DNA of 64,000 nt from DSYU01 sp963827605 (GTDB lineage Bacteria > Chloroflexota > Anaerolineae > Anaerolineales > Anaerolineaceae): the NCBI GenBank assembly GCA_963827605.1, contig CAWHBK010000001.1:1860001-1924000 (forward strand), in the 5' to 3' direction. The notes beneath the pieces were generated by a model, which had not been told where the DNA came from, made no database searches, and saw only the letters and a list, made by a program, of their open reading frames with translations. Below are positions 57,504 to 64,000 of the stretch, one piece after another. The position numbers were made by a program, and so were the translations under genes. Position 1 is the first letter of the stretch, and the number at the start of each line of letters is the position of its first letter.

Positions 57504-58898
57504 ATGAAACATATCCGCATCATTATGATTGCTGCCATTGTTCTGGCGGCGCTCGGTTTCCAAACCGGGAACGCAAACGCTATATTTTATTCATATACGA
57601 CCGGTATTGCGGTTCAGAACCTGGCCAACGCCGCTGCCGTTGTAACCTTGACCTATTACAATGCTCAGGGAACTGGCGGTACGGGTGGCACGGAAGCAAC
57701 TTCCGCTACAGTAGATATGGCGAGTTTGGCCTCGGCGAGCTTCTTCCCGATCCACGCGGCCGCTGGTTTCAAAGGCTCGGTGGTGATTTCATCGAGCCAG
57801 CCTGTAGCATCTATTGCTAACCTTGTTGGTTCGAGCGGCACAACCCACATTGGGGATGCCTCTTATGTTGGATCGGGTGTTGGCGGTTCGCCAATGTATC
57901 TGCCTCTGCTGCACCAGAACAACTACGGCTTCTTCAGCTGGTTCAGCGTGCAGAACACCGGCGGTTCCGATGCCACTGTCAATGTTTCTTACTCCGATGG
58001 CACGACGGCTGGCCCGATTGTTGTCAAGCCCGGTGCTTCTTACACGTTCGATCAATCGAGCGAAACTCACTCTTTGAAGTTCTTCGCAGGCACAGTTACC
58101 AGCACACAGCCTGTAGTAGTTGTGGTAAACCAGGAAAATACTATTGGTAAGACTATTCAGGCCTATACTGGCTTCGATAAAGGTGAATCCAACACTCTGA
58201 TGCCGCTCATTAACGCAAATAATTACGGCTACATTACGGGTGTCCAGTTACAGAATGGCGGCACTCAGGCTTCGGATGTCACGGTAACTTATACCCCAAC
58301 CGTTCTTAATGGAAGCCCAGTTGGACATCAGTGCACTGAAACTCATCGCGTTGCTCAAAATGCCTCGGTAACCTATACATTAGCGGCATTTGCAGGTACC
58401 TTTAAAACTTCTGCAACAGACACGACAACCTGCATAAAAGAACGGTTTGTCGGCTCGGCCCAGGTTACTGGCAATAGTACGGATCAACCTGTCATTGCGG
58501 TAGTCAATCAGGCTACTCCAACCTCGGCCGGCGCTTATGGCAGCTTCCTGCCTTCCCGTGCTACCGCGAAGGTGGTTTTGCCGCTGATCGCGGATCGCAA
58601 CTACGGTTGGTATACCGGTTTCAACTTGATGAACGTTGGTACCGTTCCTGTAGATGTATCCTGCACCTTTACGGGTGGCGTAGCCTACGCAGTCAACAAG
58701 ACTTTGCAGCCGGGTGAGGCGATAACCGAAGGTCAGAACAACAAGATCAAGGATAAGTACGCTGGCTCCGGTTCCTGCACCGCGGTTGTGAATGGCGGTG
58801 GCGCTGGGACTCCCAAGATTACCGCTGTCGTGAATCAGGTTTCGCCGAACGCTAACGATAACCTGCTGGTGTATGAAGGTGTAAATGTCCAACCGTAA
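57504..58898 (+). CDS. Secreted protein with three internal beta repeats
   Basis: 464 residues: signal peptide 1-26 (IIMIAAIVLAALGFQTGNANA), then a low-charge Gly/Ser/Thr/Val-rich body. A repeat of about 120-190 residues occurs three times, each headed by PL[L/I]xxxNYGxx[T/S]: LPLLHQNNYGFFSW (~131), MPLINANNYGYITGV (~232) and LPLIADRNYGWYTGF (~358); each goes on as V/LQN-GG-x-D-VTVxY. Two further copies of the PVxxVVNQ motif close the units. No TM anchor and no LPxTG. Likely a cell-surface or matrix protein; family not recognised. Confidence 0.8.
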   Translation: MKHIRIIMIAAIVLAALGFQTGNANAIFYSYTTGIAVQNLANAAAVVTLTYYNAQGTGGTGGTEATSATVDMASLASASFFPIHAAAGFKGSVVISSSQPVASIANLVGSSGTTHIGDASYVGSGVGGSPMYLPLLHQNNYGFFSWFSVQNTGGSDATVNVSYSDGTTAGPIVVKPGASYTFDQSSETHSLKFFAGTVTSTQPVVVVVNQENTIGKTIQAYTGFDKGESNTLMPLINANNYGYITGVQLQNGGTQASDVTVTYTPTVLNGSPVGHQCTETHRVAQNASVTYTLAAFAGTFKTSATDTTTCIKERFVGSAQVTGNSTDQPVIAVVNQATPTSAGAYGSFLPSRATAKVVLPLIADRNYGWYTGFNLMNVGTVPVDVSCTFTGGVAYAVNKTLQPGEAITEGQNNKIKDKYAGSGSCTAVVNGGGAGTPKITAVVNQVSPNANDNLLVYEGVNVQP

Positions 58899-58931
58899 GG
58901 CTTGACAAAACCACTACTGATAAGTTTCTGG

Positions 58932-58958
58932 CTGCGGGGCGCATCATGCGCCCCGCAG
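58932..58958 (+). terminator. Terminator of the secreted repeat protein
   Basis: CTGCGGGGCGCA, 3-base loop TCA, TGCGCCCCGCAG: a perfect 12-bp GC-rich stem followed by TGTTTATA. Confidence 0.85.
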
Positions 58959-58995
58959 TGTTTATAGCTAATTATCTTTTATAACCTGAGGAGTC

Positions 58996-59994
58996 TTACT
59001 CCTTCTTTTTTGCCACGATCACCATATCATCATTCATAATAATCTGGCTGCCAGTTCGAAATAGAAGCTTTTTGTGGTTTAATATTCCGCTGCTTGTCTG
59101 AGTTTGCCAGTTTGATAGCCATGGAAATATACTTACTAAAGGCTTGTAAAAGTAGAGAATAATAGCCCTTAGAAAGATTACGCGAAATAAATTGATTGCC
59201 CAGTTTTTGAGTTCAGCGATTGGTGTTGCGTCTATCGTATGAATGCCGCTAACTTTTCGAACTTCAAAGCCAGCATTATTCAACATTAACTCCATCGTCT
59301 TGCGTGTAAACATAGTCAGGTGAGCAATTGGGTTGATGTAGCGCCAGTTCTTCCCATATAATCGAGAAAATACATTTCCGATATCATGTGTACTTAACAT
59401 GAGTATGCCACCTGGCTTTAGAAGGATATTGATGTGTTGCAACAATTTTAGGGGATATGGATGATGTTCAATAACATCAAAAAGGGTTACACAGCCTAGA
59501 CTCCCAGCCGGGATCGGCATTTGCTCAAGTTCTCCTGCTAAAACTTCAATCTTTTGTGTAGCACGGCAATAATCTATAAAAAAAGGTGCAATTTCCTGTC
59601 CTATAATCGAATAGCCGGCTTCGCGGGCTACTACTAAAAAGTTTCCCGCACCGCAACCTACATCAAGTATCAGCCCGGTTGGGTAAAAATGTTTCAAAGA
59701 GCGTAAGTATCGCTGAAATAATTTTCTAAGTTGATTAGAGTTATCAATCGACCAATCATCTACAAATTGCATGTCTACAGGATTTTCAAACGAGTAGAAT
59801 GTTTTCAGGCTTTCTGAGGTTGGTCTTGGATTGATATAGCTTAAACCACATTTTTTACATCGAACCATATTGAATAAATTTGACCCATAACGATCCAGCT
59901 GATCCGGGCGGACTTGAATTTCAAACACTAGATCTGTATTACTAGATCCACATAAATTGCAACATATCTTTTCAAGTTTGTTGGAATCTATCAT
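58996..59994 (-). CDS. SAM-dependent methyltransferase with zinc ribbon, copy 2 (AT-rich)
   Basis: 332 residues. CCNLCGSSNTDLVF and CKKCGLSYINPRPTSESL zinc ribbon, ILDVGCGAGNFLVVAREAGY (motif I), VTLFDVIEHHPYPLKLLQHI, LKPGGILMLSTHD. Same build as the gene at 54743 but clearly different in sequence, on the opposite strand and much richer in A+T, so it was probably acquired separately. Confidence 0.88.
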   Translation of the reverse strand: MIDSNKLEKICCNLCGSSNTDLVFEIQVRPDQLDRYGSNLFNMVRCKKCGLSYINPRPTSESLKTFYSFENPVDMQFVDDWSIDNSNQLRKLFQRYLRSLKHFYPTGLILDVGCGAGNFLVVAREAGYSIIGQEIAPFFIDYCRATQKIEVLAGELEQMPIPAGSLGCVTLFDVIEHHPYPLKLLQHINILLKPGGILMLSTHDIGNVFSRLYGKNWRYINPIAHLTMFTRKTMELMLNNAGFEVRKVSGIHTIDATPIAELKNWAINLFRVIFLRAIILYFYKPLVSIFPWLSNWQTQTSSGILNHKKLLFRTGSQIIMNDDMVIVAKKKE

Positions 59995-60262
59995 ATAAAA
60001 AAGCCTTCACTTGATACTTACGCATATGGTTTATAGCAAAAACCAAATTCATGCTAGGGCAGCACAAATACCTAATTCCTTTGGGGTGATCGATATTATA
60101 ACCTTTCTAGCATTGAAACTTACACTTTCCATGCATCTCAATTATTTAATTTTAGGGAAATAAGTTGTGGTAAACTTGTTTATATTCCGAATTTCTGATA
60201 ACCACCCACCTGGAAATAATTTTCAAAATCGTTTTAGATGGTTCATTATTGCGAAAGGTACT
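59995..60262. other. Divergent gap in the AT-rich island
   Basis: 268 bp between a leftward methyltransferase and a rightward lipoprotein gene. AT-rich. An in-frame ATG at 60167 is open to the lipoprotein gene but gives a non-signal-like extension, so it is left out. GAAAGG lies before ATG 60263. Confidence 0.4.
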
Positions 60263-60835
60263 ATGAAAAACTTCCCTGTCTTGTTTTTGCTAACCCTGTT
60301 GATTACAGCTTGTTCACTTAACGCCCAGCCATCCGCTGAATCCATAAAAGGTTCAGATGTATCTACAACCACCCAATCAGACAGTTATCCAGCTATACAG
60401 GAAGAAGCAGTTACCCTGGAAAGTGGCAGCAGTTATCCTGCTCCAGCCAAAGATGGACAGTCTGTTTCAAGCTCAGCTTCTCCAACAGAAACTGTAAACC
60501 CATCCTTAGCTCAGGTAAAAGGAACCTTTCAAATGCGGGACAAACCGGCAATGGTATATGTTCTGTATTTATCGCCAACGGTAAAGGATAACCAGGGCCG
60601 AGAAATTATCGTTAACTTTGATCGGAATATATCCATATTGGCTGAGCCAAATGAAAGAGGACAGTTTTCATTTGTAAACGTGCCGCCTGGTCAATATGGC
60701 TTAGTTTATGATGCAATTAGCACCTCTTACCTGATGTCAATCCCTGGTAAGGATGAAACGCTCCTGATTACTGTAAATGGGAATGAAACAATTGATCTTG
60801 GCGTATTAAAGTATGAGAACCCACCGAACCAATAG
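60263..60835 (+). CDS. Lipoprotein with CnaB-like domain
   Basis: 190 residues from ATG 60263. Lipobox LITAC near residue 16 (FLLTLLITACSLN). A Ser/Thr-rich linker to ~90, then a beta domain (VKGTFQMRDKPAMVYVLYLSP, GQFSFVNVPPGQYGLVYDAIS) like a carboxypeptidase-regulatory fold. Surface-anchored; function unknown. Confidence 0.78.
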   Translation: MKNFPVLFLLTLLITACSLNAQPSAESIKGSDVSTTTQSDSYPAIQEEAVTLESGSSYPAPAKDGQSVSSSASPTETVNPSLAQVKGTFQMRDKPAMVYVLYLSPTVKDNQGREIIVNFDRNISILAEPNERGQFSFVNVPPGQYGLVYDAISTSYLMSIPGKDETLLITVNGNETIDLGVLKYENPPNQ

Positions 60836-60899
60836 ACTAGTTAATAAATAAATGGATTGGCATAAAACAACAATTTTTTAAAATTAACCACTTGATTGA

Positions 60900-62855
60900 A
60901 TGGAAGCAACCTTCTGTGGCGTGGTAATGAAATACTTTCAACATATTAAATCAAAAAAAATATCCGATTGGGGAAGTCTCTTTACCATTACTTGCCTGAC
61001 GGCTTATATGTACGTTTTCATGGAGTGGCTATTTATCATTACCAAGCCGTCCTTTATGAATCTCCTGAGTTTTTTTAAAAAAGTTGAAATACTGTTTTTT
61101 TTTGGGTCGTTTACTGCAATTGTATTGTCACTCATTGTTTTTCCTCTCACGATTATTAGCGCTTTGCCCTGGTTCAAAAAGCACAAACATTATTTTATAA
61201 AATTTAGTTGTTTACTACCTGCTGTGGTTTGGGGGGCGCTCTTGCTTTTATTGGTCGATAATTTTACTTATACTTTATTTAAATTCGGCATTGTTTCTAC
61301 AAGAGGGTATATTAAAAGTTTCTATGCGGTGTTATTTGTTATTTTAGTGCTTGTAAGTTACATCCGAATTTTAGACATTTTGGATGCATTTACGAAACGA
61401 GAGGTACGATGCTCTTTTCAAAAACAGCAAAATTTATTTTTATTTGGGCTCATACTACTGTCATTTTCCGTCCCTATTATAAATAACGATATTATCAACA
61501 GGGTAAGTGGCATCGCCAAGGTTACCTCCTTTAAGAATTTACCCCATATTCTTATGATAACCAGTGATGGATTAGATGCGTCTCATTTATCATCATATGG
61601 GTATAAACGAGACACAGATCCACGGATTCGACAGCTATCATCATCTTCACTCGTTGCGGATAATGCCTTCCCGAACTCAAACGTTACGGCTAGCTCAATT
61701 GTATCCATTTATACTGGAAAGTATCCTTCCCAATCTCGCTTCTTCTATCCTCCCAATATTCTTAGAGATGCCAATGCATATGAACACTTACCAGGAATAT
61801 TGCGATCATTAGGATATTACACAGTACAGATAACTCACCCATATTATGTAGATGCCGTTACCTTTAACTTATTGGATGGGTTTGAAGTTTCAAATGGACA
61901 GAAGGTTTCCACGAGCAAGGTTTTGTCTGCGATTACTACATACGTAACGAACGATTTTGCATACTTTTTATACGAAATAGGTAATCGGATTGTGGATCGC
62001 TTAAAGCATATTTTTTATATAAAGGAGATGGTTCGACAGGTTGAAACAGTTACAAATCCAGAGGCTTTTAACGATCAGGAAAAAGTGGATGAGGTAATTA
62101 AGCTGATAAGGAATTCACAACAACCATTGTTTGTTCATATTCATTTGATGGGAACTCATGGCGATAAGTTTATGCCTCAAGAACAAGTTTTTTCTAAGGG
62201 ACAGGCTCTTGCTTCTCAAGGATCTTTCAATCAGGACTTTTATGATGATAGTATTATTGAGTTTGACCAGGAGATTGGCAAAATTCAGGACGAATTAATG
62301 CGCACAAATTTATTTGATAGAACTATCCTGATTATTGGGACAGATCATGGCCAAAAATGGACTGAAAATCACCGGATTCCATTGATTATCCGCTTTCCTA
62401 ACGGCGAATATGCGAGAAAAATTAAACCAAATGTGCAGAATTTAGATATTGCACCAACAATTCTAGATTATTTGGGGATAACAAAACCTGAATGGATGAG
62501 TGGGGTATCACTACTCCATTTCGACCCAGACCTACAACCAGTTTTTTCACTAAGCCCATCACCTGCAATAAAAGGTGAAACAGGATGGACATTAGATCTC
62601 AGTAAGATTCACCCCCCATTTTATGATCTGGGAATCATTAACGTAATATATTGTCAAAAATGGTATAAATTAGATCTTGACAAAAGAACTTGGAATTCTG
62701 GAAAGGTATTGGGAGTTACAGAATCTTGTCCAGAAAAAAACAACATAAATGACAAGGATGTTCTCATATTGATGGAGAAACATCTAAAACAGGCGGGTTA
62801 TGACACATCATCCTTGTCCAATTTCGACCCTGATTCATCGAAAGTCAATCCCTAG
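60900..62855 (+). CDS. Membrane sulfatase/LTA-synthase-like phosphoglycerol or arylsulfatase superfamily protein
   Basis: 651 residues. About five TM helices in the first 200, then an alkaline-phosphatase-superfamily sulfatase domain: ILMITSDGLDASHLSSYGY (metal Asp), AFPNSNVTASSIVSIYTG (nucleophile region, Thr/Ser), HIHLMGTHGDKF and IIGTDHGQKWTENH (metal Asp-His). This layout fits LtaS-like enzymes that transfer a phospho-group to a surface polymer. Two in-frame starts: 60900 and 60927 (MKYFQHIKSKK); neither has a clear ribosome site. AT-rich like its neighbours. Confidence 0.82.
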   Translation: MEATFCGVVMKYFQHIKSKKISDWGSLFTITCLTAYMYVFMEWLFIITKPSFMNLLSFFKKVEILFFFGSFTAIVLSLIVFPLTIISALPWFKKHKHYFIKFSCLLPAVVWGALLLLLVDNFTYTLFKFGIVSTRGYIKSFYAVLFVILVLVSYIRILDILDAFTKREVRCSFQKQQNLFLFGLILLSFSVPIINNDIINRVSGIAKVTSFKNLPHILMITSDGLDASHLSSYGYKRDTDPRIRQLSSSSLVADNAFPNSNVTASSIVSIYTGKYPSQSRFFYPPNILRDANAYEHLPGILRSLGYYTVQITHPYYVDAVTFNLLDGFEVSNGQKVSTSKVLSAITTYVTNDFAYFLYEIGNRIVDRLKHIFYIKEMVRQVETVTNPEAFNDQEKVDEVIKLIRNSQQPLFVHIHLMGTHGDKFMPQEQVFSKGQALASQGSFNQDFYDDSIIEFDQEIGKIQDELMRTNLFDRTILIIGTDHGQKWTENHRIPLIIRFPNGEYARKIKPNVQNLDIAPTILDYLGITKPEWMSGVSLLHFDPDLQPVFSLSPSPAIKGETGWTLDLSKIHPPFYDLGIINVIYCQKWYKLDLDKRTWNSGKVLGVTESCPEKNNINDKDVLILMEKHLKQAGYDTSSLSNFDPDSSKVNP

Positions 62856-63804
62856 TAGATTCAGAAAATTCCAGCTTCCACCCGCCGCCGCAGCCCGGAA
62901 TAGTGATCCCGCCCACCACTTTGCTGGCCTCGCCGACTTTGATGTTGTAGGTCATCCCCGCCGCCATGAGGAAATCGGCGTAGCCGGGGCCGATCTCAGG
63001 CGCCAGGCCGGTATAAAGGGTGTCTTCCCCGTTCTGCCAGATGATTAAAATCTGCACGCCGGGCAGCGGTTTCTCATCCGCATCGGTGACCTGGATCTGG
63101 ACCAAGGCCGGCGGGTCGTTCGCTGCGCATGCCTCTCGCTTGCTCTTCATCACAAACGGCGCATCCTGGACGGGCAGCGGCGTGGAGGTTGGCCGGGGGG
63201 TGAAGGTGGGCGGCGGGGTGTTGGTGATGGTTGGGGTACGGGTGGGCGGAGGCAGGGTGGGGGTCTGGATGGCAGCGGAGACCTCCGTGGCGGAGGTTGG
63301 TTCGAGCGTGATTTCTGCGACAGGCGTCTCGGTGGTGTCGCCGCTTGCGACCGCTTGTGGAGAGGAAGTCTCGCCGGGCGCGGCGGATGCGCCTTGCGGG
63401 CGGCCCAGGTCCGCGGCCAGTAAGGCCAGCGCGCGGGCTTCTTGGGGCGGCTGGTTTTCGGCCAGCATGCGCTGCGCCTGTGAGGCCAGAATTTGCACGG
63501 ACCCGCCGGTTTCTAACAGCGCCAGCCGCTCGCGTGCGCGGCCCAGGTTTTTGTCAGACGCATAGGCCAGGGCGATCAGGCGGCGGTATTCGTCTTTATA
63601 AGGCGCGGCCAGGGACTGGGGTACATTATCCACGTATTGGACGGGGCTAACCAGCCAGGCATAGGCCACCCCAAGCGCCAGGCCCATTAACAGCCCGGTC
63701 AGCAAGTACAGGTTCCCGCGCTGTTCGCTGCGGGTGGATCGCCTGCGCCGGATAGGCCGGGGCGCAACTTCCTCTTCTTCTTCATCTTCCCAGGCATCGT
63801 TCAT
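62845..63804 (-). CDS. Membrane-anchored protein with Thr/Pro linker and Ig-like domain
   Basis: 319 residues. Acidic/basic N terminus (DEEEEEVAPRPIRRRRSTR), one TM helix at ~30-50 (LYLLTGLLMGLALGVAYAW), a helical unit (YASDKNLGRARERLALLETGG), a long Thr/Pro linker (TPTLPPPTRTPTITNTPPP) and a C-terminal beta domain (ALVQIQVTDADEKPLPGVQI, PGYADFLMAAGMTYNIKVG). Probably on the outer face. ATGA overlap with the upstream gene. Its last 11 bp overlap the convergent sulfatase-type gene. Confidence 0.72.
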   Translation of the reverse strand: MNDAWEDEEEEEVAPRPIRRRRSTRSEQRGNLYLLTGLLMGLALGVAYAWLVSPVQYVDNVPQSLAAPYKDEYRRLIALAYASDKNLGRARERLALLETGGSVQILASQAQRMLAENQPPQEARALALLAADLGRPQGASAAPGETSSPQAVASGDTTETPVAEITLEPTSATEVSAAIQTPTLPPPTRTPTITNTPPPTFTPRPTSTPLPVQDAPFVMKSKREACAANDPPALVQIQVTDADEKPLPGVQILIIWQNGEDTLYTGLAPEIGPGYADFLMAAGMTYNIKVGEASKVVGGITIPGCGGGWKLEFSESTRD

Positions 63805-64000
63805 GGCTTGTCTCCAGGCACAGGTGTCTCGCCGGCGCTTTGTAAGGCCAGCGCCAGCTTGCCCATCAGTTCCTGGTCGCGGGCTGCGTAGCCGCGCTCA
63901 CGGGCGGTCAGGATGGCGGAAGAGACGATGCGCGTGGGCGGCAGGCTGTCGAGTAAGGCCAGCCGCCGGGAGGCCTGTTCCAGGTTGTTATCCGCGTTGT
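63801..64000 (-). CDS. Partial membrane-associated protein, paralogue of its neighbour
   Basis: The last 66 codons of a gene entering from the right edge (NADNNLEQASRRLALLDSLPP... AGETPVPGDKP, stop TGA at 63801-63803). The helical unit is similar to YASDKNLGRARERLALLETGG in the next gene, so the pair probably arose by duplication and works together. Confidence 0.65.
   Translation of the reverse strand, partial: NADNNLEQASRRLALLDSLPPTRIVSSAILTARERGYAARDQELMGKLALALQSAGETPVPGDKP

Overview
The window reads as a chromosomal segment of a Chloroflexota bacterium, most likely an Anaerolineae relative. This is inferred from gene content rather than from a marker gene: an ABC sugar-binding lipoprotein with a charged V/E/K-rich linker, an archaeal-style mevalonate cluster (HMG-CoA reductase, HMG-CoA synthase, thiolase-like protein, DUF35), secreted proteins with Thr/Pro linkers, a SpoVS-like protein, DUF5671 membrane proteins and two deoxynucleoside kinases.

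Layout. 1-4.2 kb: a leftward amino-sugar operon (ROK regulator, ROK-like kinase, PIG-L deacetylase, ABC solute-binding protein) with a palindrome in front of the regulator. 4.5-4.8 kb: remnant of a serine recombinase. 4.8-8.9 kb: the leftward mevalonate cluster. 9.1-15.0 kb: hutI and a 1546-residue secreted subtilase, convergent. 15.2-16.7 kb: HD hydrolase and a GntR regulator behind three identical direct repeats. 16.75-18.15 kb: a gene-poor stretch with two parS sites, one inside a 56-bp near-perfect palindrome. 18.2-24.6 kb: leftward PEP/pyruvate-binding protein, dnaN and membrane proteins. 24.8-40.0 kb: mostly rightward housekeeping genes (sensor kinase, menaquinone methyltransferase, PLP enzyme, UbiX, methyltransferases, response regulator, inositol phosphatase, CcrM-like DNA methyltransferase, oligoendopeptidase, deoxynucleoside kinase, nucleotidyltransferase), with a leftward SRP RNA at 33.1 kb. 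40.0-40.3 kb: a cluster of DnaA boxes. 40.5-47.6 kb: spoVS, a second deoxynucleoside kinase, a DsbA-like protein, ferredoxin, tRNA-Asn with a duplicated 3' end, protein kinase, SGNH hydrolase, and a metal ATPase with its ArsR repressor. 47.8-48.44 kb: about 20 DnaA boxes, all in one direction. 48.5-57.3 kb: a rightward polysaccharide/glycoconjugate gene cluster. 57.5-62.9 kb: a secreted repeat protein and an AT-rich insert with a methyltransferase, a lipoprotein and a sulfatase-type membrane enzyme. 62.8-64 kb: two related membrane-anchored proteins.

The main signal is a replication-origin-like landscape: two DnaA-box arrays pointing toward each other across about 7.5 kb, parS sites, dnaN and a CcrM-type methyltransferase, but no dnaA, parA or parB in the window. 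Many conserved genes at 5.2-8.9, 18-20.5, 25.6-40 and 51.5-53.5 kb are broken by single-base frameshifts while other regions are clean. This looks like uneven sequence quality more than true gene decay, so those genes are annotated as single loci spanning the shifts.
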